Below, piece by piece: positions 1-8,861 of a stretch of DNA of 55,822 bases; position 1 is the stretch's first letter; every line of letters begins with the position of its first letter. The notes below the pieces were generated by a model. The model was not told the DNA's origin, did not search any database, and worked only from the letters and a program-made list of their open reading frames with translations. The stretch lies in IMG/VR virus record IMGVR_UViG_3300032322_000568, positions 1 through 55,822 of that record. The stretch is one strand, 5' to 3'. Origin of the DNA: a virus. A program made the translations under genes and the position numbers.

Positions 1-1002
1 ATAAGCACCTGTACCAAATCCAAACGCCGCATTGTTTGGTGCAGTCAGATAATTGCTATTGCTATCAAAATAATTCGACCAATTCGACCCATACGGCGTG
101 AATGTGCCTTGGGTCGTGTTGCCGTTGCGGGTGATCGTGAAGTTGTTGCTTGAGGAGTCTAGGAACGTATTGTTTTGACCACCGTTGGTGCCGTTGCCGT
201 GCAGCAAGAGCGTGGTGTTCTCAAAGTACGGATCAATCGCAGGCCAGAGGTTTTGCTGCTTTAACGATTGATACTGGCTCATGCTGAAGATGCCATTGCC
301 AGCACCTCCCTGTGCAGGGTTGGGTAGCGTCGTGAGCGGGAAAGGATTCTGGGTGCTGACCGTTGCGCTGTTATTCGTTATGGTAAACGGGCTGCTGCTG
401 TTATCAATAAACGTCGCAGACTGACAAGTAAGCAGTTTTGTGTTTGTGATGTTTTGCAAAGCACCAGTGGGTACTGTAATGCTGCTTCCTGAATAAATCC
501 CAGTCCCGTTTATTACACGAACATTAGAGATGTAGCCGGGGAAGTATCCTGTAGCACCTGATCCACCACTGCCCGTTCTTGCACCAATTGTGAAAGGGTC
601 TGCTGAATCAATGCGAGAAGGCATTGAAAACGTGTTAATTCTTACGCCATTTACATAACAACTTGCTGTGCCGCTTGTACAAGACATGGCAAGGTGATAC
701 CACTGCCCTGCGGCAATGGTTGTTGATACATTGCTAGAACTGTATACAAAATACAGTGTAGTGGTGTCAGAATAAAAATTAATTGCTTGGTTAGCAGCAC
801 TTGCTGGCCTGTGTTGGGCTAAAACATTAGCTTCTGATGATGAGGTGTTGTTCCAATACGCCCAGCACTCAACTGTGAAATCTCCCGTGAAGTACCAAGC
901 AGCATTATCCGGCGCACTTAAATAGCTACTTGACCCGTTAAAGTACCCTGAGTACCCGCCCGGAGGGTTGTAGATCAGTCCACCAATATACCTTTGAGTC
1001 AT
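1..1002 (-). CDS. LamG-domain tail adhesin, N-terminal part (runs off the left edge)
   Basis: The first 334 residues of a cell-surface-binding virion protein. It starts at ATG 1002 (Met-Thr-Gln-Arg-Tyr) behind AAGGAA. The N-terminus has the RYxGGLI peptide also found in the next LamG gene. A first LamG/concanavalin-like unit spans about residues 15-170 (FNGSSSYL, FTGDFTVECWAYW, YISNVRVINGTGIYSGS). A linker with LLLHGNGTNG and NNFTITRNGNTTQG follows, then a second unit begins (FDSNSNYLTAPNNA) and is cut at the window edge just before the expected DFTVE strand. LamG folds bind glycans or proteins, so receptor binding is the likely role. The fragment at the right edge (55090-55822) is probably its C-terminus. 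Confidence 0.85.
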   Translation of the reverse strand, partial: MTQRYIGGLIYNPPGGYSGYFNGSSSYLSAPDNAAWYFTGDFTVECWAYWNNTSSSEANVLAQHRPASAANQAINFYSDTTTLYFVYSSSNVSTTIAAGQWYHLAMSCTSGTASCYVNGVRINTFSMPSRIDSADPFTIGARTGSGGSGATGYFPGYISNVRVINGTGIYSGSSITVPTGALQNITNTKLLTCQSATFIDNSSSPFTITNNSATVSTQNPFPLTTLPNPAQGGAGNGIFSMSQYQSLKQQNLWPAIDPYFENTTLLLHGNGTNGGQNNTFLDSSSNNFTITRNGNTTQGTFTPYGSNWSNYFDSNSNYLTAPNNAAFGFGTGAY

Positions 1003-1012
1003 TCTTGGTTCC

Positions 1013-3109
1013 TTATTGGTTTGGCATCCGAGCTATCGGTGGCGTGAAATTAGAGATGTAACGGGCCACGCCTTTAGTGATTCGCAGGTCATCGATGTAG
1101 CCATTTAATGGGGCGGCGTTATCAAAGCCGGACGCAATGGAAATCCTGCCGGGGCAAGTCATTGTTGTTGAGTAGGTAGCCGTTGCAGACTGCACACCAT
1201 TCATATAAATAGCAAGGGTACTACCTGATCTGGCTAAAACAACATGCGTCCAAGTGCTTGCACTTAATGCGGACCCTGCCGTTATTCGGTCAGCATTGCT
1301 TGTAAAAAGAGCCAGCTTGCTGGAAGAGTTGATATAAAAAGCCCATCCAGAATCTGTTCCTGATGACCTAGTATCGATTAACACAATGTTACCGGCTACC
1401 GAATTAGGATAAACCCACATCTCAACCGTAAAGTCGCCCGTGTTAAACGACAACAGGTCCGTTGTTCTTCCTACCAGATAATCTCCGCTGCCATCAAACG
1501 CCATCGACCCCGTGCCGTACTTCACCACGCTGGTGCTGACTTGAGCATTTCCGACCGTTTCCAGATCGTTCATCTGGGCGTTGTCAAAGATCCCTGCGTT
1601 GGTCATGTTGAGCAGTAGTTTGGTATTGGTGATATTTGTCGGCGGTGAAGTTGGAACAGTTATTGACGTATTGCTTACGCCATACACATCAGTGCCGTTT
1701 ACAATCCTTAACCCCGCCATGTACCCGTTAGCATTACTTCCGCCGGTTTGATTTGCAGCGGCATAAATAATATTTCTCGTACTAGGTGGTGTAGGCGTTG
1801 AAGTTGACGTCCCGATGCTTGAGCCATTTACCCAGACGCGGGTGGTAGTTCCATCTCTACCAACAGCAACATGCACCCATTGACTTATTGCTGGTGCCGT
1901 TACACCAATACTGACTAGACTCCCCCCGCCTATACTGAATTGCCACTTGAACGTGGAAGTCTCGATTATCGCTTGATACGCAATTCCATTTGTTGTGTTC
2001 CATGAGTCAACACCGCCACCTTTTGAAAAAAACCACATATCCCCTGTGGCGTTTCTATAAAACCAAAACTCAAAAGTAAAAGTGCCGGTAAGGTTTAACG
2101 CAGATTCCGCCGCTGTTTCAACCGTCAGATAATCCCCACTCCCATCAAAGTACCCACTACCGCCCAGTACGCTTGCACTCCATGTGGTTGGGCCGGGGAA
2201 AGGCTGAAAGGCTTGGACGGAAGGGGTGCCGTAAACCGTGAGGGTGAACGGCGAGGCCGAGTTATCAACAAACCTGTTTGATTGGCAAGTTAAGAGTTGA
2301 GTATTTGTGATTGCTGTAAGAGGTGTGGTGGGAATGGTTAGCGTTGAACTTGACGGCGAATAAACCGAAGAACCTTTTACGACACGCAAATTGCTCATGT
2401 ACCCATTTAGTGCGTTATCTGCGCTATATCTCGCCGCAATATATGAGGTTGTCGGTGATACGTTGTAATTTGTGCTATCCGTTCCTGTAGCAACTCTAGT
2501 GCCGTTTATAAAAATAGCATAGGTAGAACTAGACCTTGTATATACAATATGGGACCATGTATTTGCCGTTAAAGCCGCACCAGTAAACGCAGTGCTTCCT
2601 GTATACCAATCAAGTCGTGTTGGATCTGTACCGTTATTATTTGTTAAAAACGCCCAAGTGCCTGTTTGACTTGAATTTCTTGCGTCAACAAAATAAACAC
2701 TGCCGGGGTTTGCTGGGAATGAATTGATATAAACAAAACACTCAACCGTAAAGTCACCTGTGCCAAACGCAAATGCAGCGCCTGAAGCAAGCGTCAAATA
2801 ATCTCCCGTCCCATCAAAATAATTACTCCAGTACCCGCTCTGCTGAAACGGCGTGAAGGCCCCCTGTGTGGTGTTGCCGTTTCTCGTGATCGTGAAGTTG
2901 TTGCTTGAGGAGTCTTGGAACGTGTTGTTTTGCGCTCCGTTAGTCCCATCACCGTGAAGCAATAGCGTGGTGTAAGGCCAATACTGATCGTTTTGCCAGA
3001 CGTTTTGTGAGGCGTAAGGGATCGTCTGGGCTTGCGTCCAGACACCCGAAGGGTAAGCAGCATTAACCGGAGAGGTGGCAATCAAGCCACCGGGATAGCG
3101 CATCGCCAT
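1013..3109 (-). CDS. Triple LamG-domain tail adhesin
   Basis: A 698-residue virion protein with three LamG-like units at about residues 95-250, 320-480 and 535-690. Each begins with an FDGxGDYL strand and carries the (F)xTGDFTVExWVYP-type strand, a WxHVVxxR strand and a GYxxxLRIxxG strand near its end. The N-terminus has RYPGGLIA, as in the neighbouring adhesin. I chose ATG 3109 (Met-Ala-Met-Arg-Tyr) because AGGAG lies 7 bases upstream; an upstream extension would overlap the preceding gene. The C-terminal LRITKGVARY segment closely matches the end of the right-edge fragment. Likely a fibre or appendage protein binding host surface glycans; the ligand cannot be predicted. Confidence 0.88.
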   Translation of the reverse strand: MAMRYPGGLIATSPVNAAYPSGVWTQAQTIPYASQNVWQNDQYWPYTTLLLHGDGTNGAQNNTFQDSSSNNFTITRNGNTTQGAFTPFQQSGYWSNYFDGTGDYLTLASGAAFAFGTGDFTVECFVYINSFPANPGSVYFVDARNSSQTGTWAFLTNNNGTDPTRLDWYTGSTAFTGAALTANTWSHIVYTRSSSTYAIFINGTRVATGTDSTNYNVSPTTSYIAARYSADNALNGYMSNLRVVKGSSVYSPSSSTLTIPTTPLTAITNTQLLTCQSNRFVDNSASPFTLTVYGTPSVQAFQPFPGPTTWSASVLGGSGYFDGSGDYLTVETAAESALNLTGTFTFEFWFYRNATGDMWFFSKGGGVDSWNTTNGIAYQAIIETSTFKWQFSIGGGSLVSIGVTAPAISQWVHVAVGRDGTTTRVWVNGSSIGTSTSTPTPPSTRNIIYAAANQTGGSNANGYMAGLRIVNGTDVYGVSNTSITVPTSPPTNITNTKLLLNMTNAGIFDNAQMNDLETVGNAQVSTSVVKYGTGSMAFDGSGDYLVGRTTDLLSFNTGDFTVEMWVYPNSVAGNIVLIDTRSSGTDSGWAFYINSSSKLALFTSNADRITAGSALSASTWTHVVLARSGSTLAIYMNGVQSATATYSTTMTCPGRISIASGFDNAAPLNGYIDDLRITKGVARYISNFTPPIARMPNQ

Positions 3110-3119
3110 GCCGCGCTCC

Positions 3120-3524
3120 TTAAGTGATCGCCTCAAACGTCGCTGTGTAAGTCAGGGCTGAAGCTGTCCCCGAAGTCACACCGACTGATTGGTTCTCCGT
3201 CACATAAAAGGAGGTGGTCTTGTCAGTCACAATCAGCGTGGTGTTGGCCGGTACGCTAATTTGATAGGCCATGTAAGACACCACCGTCGCTGATCCGAAC
3301 GTCGCGTTGTTGCCAATCGCCACCGTTGCCGTTGCTGCGCTTGAGGTGGTGTTAGAAACAACGATCTCGGTAACTCGGTTCACCGTGTTCGCTGCCGGAG
3401 TTAAGCCCGTCAGTGCAGTTGTGCCGTTATATGTCCAGTTTGTAGTGGCGGACGTTGTACTAGGAATCACATACGCAGTGTTTCCGTAAATACTCGTGAC
3501 GTTAACAATATTTGGATTTGCCAT
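3120..3524 (-). CDS. Small beta-rich virion protein
   Basis: A 134-residue Ser/Thr/Val-rich protein with no Cys and no charged clusters, typical of a beta-sandwich virion decoration or fibre-associated protein. The N-terminal NIVNVTSIYGNT and a central ITIVVSNTTSS-like pattern suggest alternating strands. It lies between a fibre-like gene and the LamG adhesins, all on the same strand with gaps under 15 bases. I do not recognise a named family; the structural role is inferred from context and composition. Confidence 0.75.
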   Translation of the reverse strand: MANPNIVNVTSIYGNTAYVIPSTTSATTNWTYNGTTALTGLTPAANTVNRVTEIVVSNTTSSAATATVAIGNNATFGSATVVSYMAYQISVPANTTLIVTDKTTSFYVTENQSVGVTSGTASALTYTATFEAIT

Positions 3525-3533
3525 GATCTATCC

Positions 3534-4016
3534 CTAGAAGCCAAAAATCATCGCCATAGCGATACTTTTACCAGTGGAAATACCTGAAGTTGCCTGGAAG
3601 GTGGGTAATGCTCCAGCACCGTTTGATGTCAGCACATGCCCCGCAGTTCCCGGTCCTGCTGAAGCCTGGAAGTTACCCGTTGCCGTGGTTCCCGTAAACA
3701 CCACGCTATAAGCCGTTGTGGTGGCAAGTCCCGTACCACCGCCTGCCACACCCAACGTGCCAAAACTCAATGTGCCTGAGCCGTCCGTTCTAATGGGCTG
3801 CCCTGCTGAACCATCAGCCGTGGGGTATAGCAAGTTTGCCGGGTTGTTCATCAGCTTGATGACCGTGCCCGAATTGTTCTTGGCAAACAGGATCATCCCG
3901 CCATCGTTGTAGTTGATGGCAAGCTCGCCGGCATTTAAGTTGCCAGCCGAGGGTTGGGTGTTGGATGCCGTGTTAGTCCGGTACAGTTGTATCGGCGTGA
4001 AATTGGTTGCTGGCAT
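3534..4016 (-). CDS. Short tail-fibre-like protein
   Basis: A 160-residue protein with features common in phage fibres: an N-terminal LNAGELAINYNDGGMI segment (the 'AGELAINxxDG' element often found at fibre heads), then Gly/Thr-rich low-complexity stretches (GVAGGGTGLATTTAYSVVFTGTT) matching repeats inside the following 734-residue fibre. The C-terminus ends in MAMIFGF. It abuts the larger fibre with no gap (stop to ATG). Probably a short fibre or a distal subunit that assembles with the large one. Confidence 0.75.
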   Translation of the reverse strand: MPATNFTPIQLYRTNTASNTQPSAGNLNAGELAINYNDGGMILFAKNNSGTVIKLMNNPANLLYPTADGSAGQPIRTDGSGTLSFGTLGVAGGGTGLATTTAYSVVFTGTTATGNFQASAGPGTAGHVLTSNGAGALPTFQATSGISTGKSIAMAMIFGF

Positions 4017-6220
4017 TAGAAAGTACCTCCGTCAATCGTTGCCCATTCGGGGGCTGAAGCGCCGGCTCTCAGGACATAACCTCGTGTGCCCAATGCCAGA
4101 GTGGATGTCGTTGATGCGCCTGTTTGATATACCAGGGAGCCTGCAGCACCGCCAGCAACATTGGTTGCCGTTGTGGCCGAGCCAGCACTACCGCTGATGT
4201 TAATGGACCAGGTACCTGAAGCGCCAGTGCCATCAGCCTTGGGTGCGCCGACGGTACTGTAGTCAATCGTGCGCGCTACCGAGCCATTAAACGTCGTGCC
4301 AGGCGAAGCGCCACCCGTATTGGTAAAGGTTACCGAGTTGGTTACAGAGCCTGCAGTTGTGGCCGTGCCCACCGTAATCGTTGCCGGGTCAGTCCACTGG
4401 GGCGCTGTACCCGATGACGTCATGATGCGCGTGGATGCGCCAATACCGAGCTTTGACAGCGTCGTGGTGCCCGAGGCGTAAAGGATGTCGCCTGCTGTGT
4501 AGCTCGTGATGTTCGTGCCGCCCGAGGCTACTGGTACCGTGTTGAGCGAGATAACTGTGCCGCTGACTTGGATCGGTGATGAGCCGGTATAAACCTGGGA
4601 CGTGCTGAACTCAGCAAAGGTAATGGCCGTGGTACCAAAGACAATCGTGCCTGCTGTCGTGCAGACATACGATGTGCCCTTGTTTACCGTGCCATTCTGA
4701 ACGAAGAAGTAATCGTTCTCACTTAAGTCATTTGTGCCCGTGCCATAGCTGTCAGCATCAGTTGCACGCGTAAGGATCGTGCCGCCCGTAGCCCAAGTGT
4801 AAATACCGTTATGGGCTTGGTTTGATTCATCCTTAACAAGGATGCGATCGCCATTGACAAGGCTGTAACCATCAAGCGTTGTCAGGGCCACGCCAAGCGT
4901 TAGCGTTGCGCCAACACCCAAGGTGCCGTTGTTATACGTTACAGAGCCACCCGTTTGCGCGGCCAAGGATTGCGTCGTTGCAGCCTGAACGGGTTGATGG
5001 TAAATCAGGCCGGTTGATGCCAGGCCATCAACGTATTGCTTCGTGGCCAGTTGATAGGCGGTTGTGGGATCTTGCGTAACGGCTACCGATGTCAGCCCTG
5101 CCAGGGTGAGACTTGTAGCACCCAAGGCAATGGACGTTGATCCAATGGTGACTGACGTGTTAGTCAGCGAAATAGTCTTGGCAGCCGAGCCGTCATACGT
5201 TGTGCCCGAGTCAAGCTGCAAGCCTGTGCCAACCGTCAGCGCATTCGGGTTGGCCGCGGTAATCGTGCCTGAAGCCCCCAGGGCTACTGTCACGCCGTTG
5301 TAAGTTACCGAGCTATTCGTAAGGCTGGCATTGCTGATGTTGGTGAGCGTATTGCTCGAACCGCTGATGGTTTTGTTGGTCAGCGTTTGTGCATCGGTCA
5401 ACGTAGCAACAACCGTGTTATCGATCGCAATGGTGCCTGTCGAGGTGATTGTGCCGCCTGTAAGGCCCGTGCCTGCAGTGATTGACGTAACACCCGTGCC
5501 GGTTGTAATCGCGCCCCAGGCGCTGTTTGCATAGCCTTCAAACGTGCCTGTTTGCGAGTTGTAGCGCAAGGTTCCGTTTGTTGGTGAGCCAGGGCGATCG
5601 CCTGTAGCACCTGATGGCAGCACAATCCCTTCAAGCCCTGGCACCACCGGATTATCAGCAAGCCCCACCGTGGGATCTGCGCCATTGCCCGTACCATTGG
5701 CCACATCGATTTCGTTGGCCGTGCCTTGTAAGGTCACAATCCCAATGCTGTTGCCACTTGTGCGGGTTAGCAAACCAACGCCAGAGGACTGCGCCAGGTT
5801 CAGCACAATACCTGAAAGCGAGATCGTAGGATCGCCTGCAATGCCGTCGCCATCAGCAACGCTCAGACCTGCCGTTCCAGCCGCAATAGAGCGGCCTGTG
5901 AGCGTTGTTGCGCTGGTCTTGACCTGAATGCCCGTCCCAGCGGCTACGAGGCTTGCAGCGGCTCCTGAGAGGCTTAGAACGAGGGTTAAGCCAGCGCCGT
6001 TATCAGTAAGCGTTAAGCCGTTGCCTGATGTTGTCAGTTGACGTGACTGGCTCAGTGAGCCTTCACTGGTTGCCGTGACAAAGCTGTAGTTGGTGACTGG
6101 CGTTGCAGCAATATCTGCCACCGTCGTTTTGACCGTGCCACCGCCTTGCACGATGGGCACAAGCTCCGTGCCAGTCAGTGCTTGCGCGGTAGGTAGCTGG
6201 GTGATGGTTTGATTGGCCAT
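4016..6220 (-). CDS. Large tail fibre protein
   Basis: A 734-residue fibre dominated by Gly/Thr/Ser/Val repeats (GTGVTSITAGTGLTGGTITS, ATTAGSVTNSVTFTN), which generally form long beta-structured trimeric shafts. The first 40 residues (ITQLPTAQALTGTELVPIVQ) match the N-terminus of the protein at 8038-8622, suggesting a shared virion-attachment segment. It includes FVQNGTVNKGTSYVCTT and LATKQYVDGLASTGL elements familiar from phage fibres. The gene is flush with its neighbours on both sides. The adsorption role is inferred; the receptor is unknown. Confidence 0.85.
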   Translation of the reverse strand: MANQTITQLPTAQALTGTELVPIVQGGGTVKTTVADIAATPVTNYSFVTATSEGSLSQSRQLTTSGNGLTLTDNGAGLTLVLSLSGAAASLVAAGTGIQVKTSATTLTGRSIAAGTAGLSVADGDGIAGDPTISLSGIVLNLAQSSGVGLLTRTSGNSIGIVTLQGTANEIDVANGTGNGADPTVGLADNPVVPGLEGIVLPSGATGDRPGSPTNGTLRYNSQTGTFEGYANSAWGAITTGTGVTSITAGTGLTGGTITSTGTIAIDNTVVATLTDAQTLTNKTISGSSNTLTNISNASLTNSSVTYNGVTVALGASGTITAANPNALTVGTGLQLDSGTTYDGSAAKTISLTNTSVTIGSTSIALGATSLTLAGLTSVAVTQDPTTAYQLATKQYVDGLASTGLIYHQPVQAATTQSLAAQTGGSVTYNNGTLGVGATLTLGVALTTLDGYSLVNGDRILVKDESNQAHNGIYTWATGGTILTRATDADSYGTGTNDLSENDYFFVQNGTVNKGTSYVCTTAGTIVFGTTAITFAEFSTSQVYTGSSPIQVSGTVISLNTVPVASGGTNITSYTAGDILYASGTTTLSKLGIGASTRIMTSSGTAPQWTDPATITVGTATTAGSVTNSVTFTNTGGASPGTTFNGSVARTIDYSTVGAPKADGTGASGTWSINISGSAGSATTATNVAGGAAGSLVYQTGASTTSTLALGTRGYVLRAGASAPEWATIDGGTF

Positions 6221-6561
6221 TATGGTGACACCGCTATTCCATCAAGGTTCCCATTGTTCTCAGGCGTCTGGGTGTTGCCTTCCGTCGAGACAATGACATT
6301 TTGCTGATCCGTTGTCACCAGATTATCCTGGATTGCGGCCACCGATACATCAGGCCTTGGAAAGCGCAGGTTGATGCGCTCCGTTTGCCGGGCTGGCAGG
6401 CGATACGGATCTTTCTCGTCTCTGCAATTTTCTTCACACACCATCAGCCCTGGGAAGTTAATGTCAGGTCCCAGCGTGGCGTGAGGGCGCTTCATGCGGC
6501 AACGATCGCAAATACCAATTGCGATGTCGCTGTAGCCCTCCGTGTCAAGAAACATTGGCAT
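6220..6561 (-). CDS. Conserved small virion-associated protein with a four-cysteine motif
   Basis: 113 residues. The N-terminal half has CDRCRMKRPHATLGPDINFPGLMVCEENC, that is CxxC...CxxxC, a plausible zinc knuckle, followed by DPYRLPARQTE and a Pro-rich stretch (INLRFPRPDVSV). The C-terminal third is polar and probably disordered. Similar short Cys proteins sit beside adaptor genes in environmental podovirus-like phages. Its start overlaps the adaptor stop codon, so translation is probably coupled. Function unknown; a head-tail joining accessory role is a guess from position. Confidence 0.7.
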   Translation of the reverse strand: MPMFLDTEGYSDIAIGICDRCRMKRPHATLGPDINFPGLMVCEENCRDEKDPYRLPARQTERINLRFPRPDVSVAAIQDNLVTTDQQNVIVSTEGNTQTPENNGNLDGIAVSP

Positions 6562-7631
6562 TATTTTGTGTAAACCGAGATGTTGGGGGCAAAGTAAATC
6601 GGGCTGCGATCGCGCTCTTCAGCCTCAGCCAGTGCCAGGTACTTGCCAGCCTGATCCTCGAGGTATTTGATGCGCTCCATGGGCACAGCAGGTAATTCCA
6701 TGCTCAATTGGTGCGCCAACATGCCAATCGTGGCCAGATACCACCGCTGCGGAATCTGCAATTCATCGGTCAGATCGCCCACATCCATGATTTGCTTGGA
6801 ATACCAGACGGTCATTTGCACATACCACTCATTGGGCACCGGCCAGAGGTAAATTTCAGGCTGTGGGACCGTCCGATTGAACCAAAACTGGTAAGGCTGA
6901 TTGGCCGTAAAGTTTTTGTTGGGCAAATTGGTGTAATCATCACGATTAAGCCTTGCCATTTGGATTTCACGCGAGTTATTGCCCACATAAAACTCACGCA
7001 AGGCTAGTGTCGTGCCGCCAGAGGCCCTTACTCGGTAGTATTGGACGCTCTGACCGGGGTCAATGTCATACCAGGCCCACTTTTTGTCGGTTACAACCAC
7101 TGATCCGATGTCATACAAGGTGTTCCAGGTAATAGCATCGGTCGAATACTCGAGGGTGAGAGTCCATGTGGCACTTCCACCACCAGAAACATAGGGGAGC
7201 AGGCCGATTGACCCAGCATAAATCGGGTTGCTGGTGCCAAAATTGATCGCAATATTGCCATTCGTGCTTGTTTGCAGGCAGTAGGTATCAACATCATCAT
7301 CCCCGGCGTAGGCTGCATTGCCACCAGCGCTGCTCGAGTAGCTGCCAGCAGGCCGTGTCATGGTCCGGTAGAGCACATTCAGTGCGTCATTGGCGCCCAC
7401 TGGCAGGGTGTAAATGTACTTTTCTGGCGTAAGGCCGATGACTTCCTTCTTCACAGCCCAGTATTGGATACCGATGTTGATCAGGTTGGTCAGCGTAAAA
7501 CCCAGCGACTCGCGCGCGGTCAGCAATTGCTCGCTGGTTAGCTCTTCAGCAAGCTTGCCACAGCGTCTTGCCGCGTGGTCAATCAGCGTTTGGACGTTAA
7601 AAACCTGACCGTAGGTATCGGAATAAGACAT
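6561..7631 (-). CDS. Head-to-tail adaptor-like protein with an inserted beta domain
   Basis: 356 residues. The N-terminal helical part (TLIDHAARRCGKLAEELTSEQLLTARESL) and the C-terminal part (YLWPVPNEWYVQMTVWYSK, LQIPQRWYLATIGMLAHQL) have the layout of P22 gp4/T7 gp11-type adaptor or tail-tube proteins that dock under the portal. Between them, about residues 100-220, lies an extra beta-rich segment (YAGSIGLLPY, WTLTLEYSTDAITWNTLYD, YYRVRASGGTTLALREFYVGN) resembling a discoidin/F5-8C-type fold. ATG 7631 follows a 1-base gap from the gene before. Role inferred from architecture and context. Confidence 0.72.
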   Translation of the reverse strand: MSYSDTYGQVFNVQTLIDHAARRCGKLAEELTSEQLLTARESLGFTLTNLINIGIQYWAVKKEVIGLTPEKYIYTLPVGANDALNVLYRTMTRPAGSYSSSAGGNAAYAGDDDVDTYCLQTSTNGNIAINFGTSNPIYAGSIGLLPYVSGGGSATWTLTLEYSTDAITWNTLYDIGSVVVTDKKWAWYDIDPGQSVQYYRVRASGGTTLALREFYVGNNSREIQMARLNRDDYTNLPNKNFTANQPYQFWFNRTVPQPEIYLWPVPNEWYVQMTVWYSKQIMDVGDLTDELQIPQRWYLATIGMLAHQLSMELPAVPMERIKYLEDQAGKYLALAEAEERDRSPIYFAPNISVYTK

Positions 7632-7632
7632 C

Positions 7633-8037
7633 TCACCACCCTGGGCAATTCCAGCGCTTCATTGAAGCCCTGGCTCGAGATCCACGCTCAGACTTGCGAG
7701 CCACTGGACCCATGCGTGCGCAAAATGAATCACGCCTTGGACCTCCTTGGGGCTGTGGAGCCTTCAGGTTTGATCCTGTTTCTCGGTTGTACTTCGCTCT
7801 ACCCTTGGCGGTAAGACCCGCGCCCTGATCTGCCGGAAGCTTCTCACCGCGGCCAATCGCAAGGCTCGGACCGCCGTCTTTAAGCCGTTCAGGAAGTTTT
7901 GCATACGATTTCCCTTTCACGTTGGACTGCGTAAACTCTGCAGCCACATCAGGTCGAATGCCTACTTTCTTGGCAAACTTGGGATTGTTCTCAGCCGCTT
8001 TCATCAGCCGGAACTGCGCTTTAGTCTTGGCAGGCAT
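7633..8037 (-). CDS. Small basic virion-associated protein (DUF6321-like C-terminus)
   Basis: 134 residues, very rich in Lys/Arg. The N-terminus is MPAKTKAQFRLMKAAENNP, a start seen in several phage small proteins. The C-terminal half has GLTAKGRAKYNRETGSNLKAP, then RRDSFCARM, then RWNCPGW, which I associate from memory with the DUF6321 family. Basic charge and its place among head and tail genes suggest a DNA-binding or minor virion protein. No enzymatic motif is visible. Confidence 0.75.
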   Translation of the reverse strand: MPAKTKAQFRLMKAAENNPKFAKKVGIRPDVAAEFTQSNVKGKSYAKLPERLKDGGPSLAIGRGEKLPADQGAGLTAKGRAKYNRETGSNLKAPQPQGGPRRDSFCARMGPVARKSERGSRARASMKRWNCPGW

Positions 8038-8622
8038 TTAAGCTATCTGCCCCATGGTAACAATCAACGAAGGGATGGCCGGGTACGCAGGCGTCACACT
8101 TGATGGCAGTGCCTCAAGCGTTACATCCGTTGATTCAGGCAGCCAAAACAACTGCACATAGTTAGTGGCGTTCAAATCTAAGTAAAAGTTCCAGGCGGCC
8201 ACCGCAAAACCAAAGATGCCTGCATTCTTACGCGCCGGCACCGTAACTTGCGTCGATGAGTTGGCAAGATCTGAACCGTTGACCTTCATCCAAATCGTGA
8301 CAATGTGCTGCTCGTTAGCGACATTCTTGAATTGGGCGCTGAACTGAAAGTTATAAATGCCGTCATTGGGCACCGTAAAACGGCTACTGCTAACCAGGGT
8401 AATGCCATCGGCAATATCCGTAGTGTTGCAAGTCATGGCCGTGCCAGCGGTGGTGCTTCCCGTCTGATCTAGGGTGCTGCTAAAGCCGCCATAAGCTGCG
8501 CCAAAAGCTCTCAAAGAGCTAATGGTTGATCGCACATTCGCGCCACTTTGCACTAACGGCACAAGCTCTGCGCCCGTCAGCGTTGCGGCTGCTGGCATTG
8601 CGCTAATTTTCTGGTCGGCCAT
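8038..8622 (-). CDS. Fibre/appendage protein with the shared attachment N-terminus
   Basis: 194 residues. Residues 1-35 (ISAMPAAATLTGAELVPLVQ) match the start of the 734-residue fibre at 4016-6220. The rest is a compact beta domain (GIYNFQFSAQFKN, IVTIWMKVNGSDL, FGFAVAAWNFYLDLNATNYVQLFWLP) resembling the C1q/TNF-like jelly rolls often found in phage surface proteins. It probably attaches to the same virion site as the long fibre. The start is ATG 8622, overlapping the previous stop. Confidence 0.78.
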   Translation of the reverse strand: MADQKISAMPAAATLTGAELVPLVQSGANVRSTISSLRAFGAAYGGFSSTLDQTGSTTAGTAMTCNTTDIADGITLVSSSRFTVPNDGIYNFQFSAQFKNVANEQHIVTIWMKVNGSDLANSSTQVTVPARKNAGIFGFAVAAWNFYLDLNATNYVQLFWLPESTDVTLEALPSSVTPAYPAIPSLIVTMGQIA

Positions 8623-8861
8623 TATGATTGCTCCAAAACAATTTTGCTGCTGTCTTCTTGCAGCACATACCCTGGCGTTGTCTCATCCAGGATATAAAAC
8701 GTGGTTGGCGGAATAGTGCCGTAAGTATCAACTACACCATCATCGCCAACATCAAGGCCGTAGTCAGTGCCTCCGATGACATTTTGGGCACCAACGCCTA
8801 ATGCAAAGCCATCCGAGGTATTGGCTTGGTTGGCAACGCTTGAGTAGCCAACAGGTGCCAT
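8622..8861 (-). CDS. Hypothetical small virion protein
   Basis: 79 residues, acidic and Gly/Asp-rich in the middle (YGLDVGDDGVVDTYG), with a C-terminal YVLQEDSSKIVLEQS strand pair. I chose ATG 8861 because it overlaps the preceding stop (TGATG). It lies between a head-decoration-like gene and a fibre gene. No family recognised; structural role by context only. Confidence 0.62.
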   Translation of the reverse strand: MAPVGYSSVANQANTSDGFALGVGAQNVIGGTDYGLDVGDDGVVDTYGTIPPTTFYILDETTPGYVLQEDSSKIVLEQS

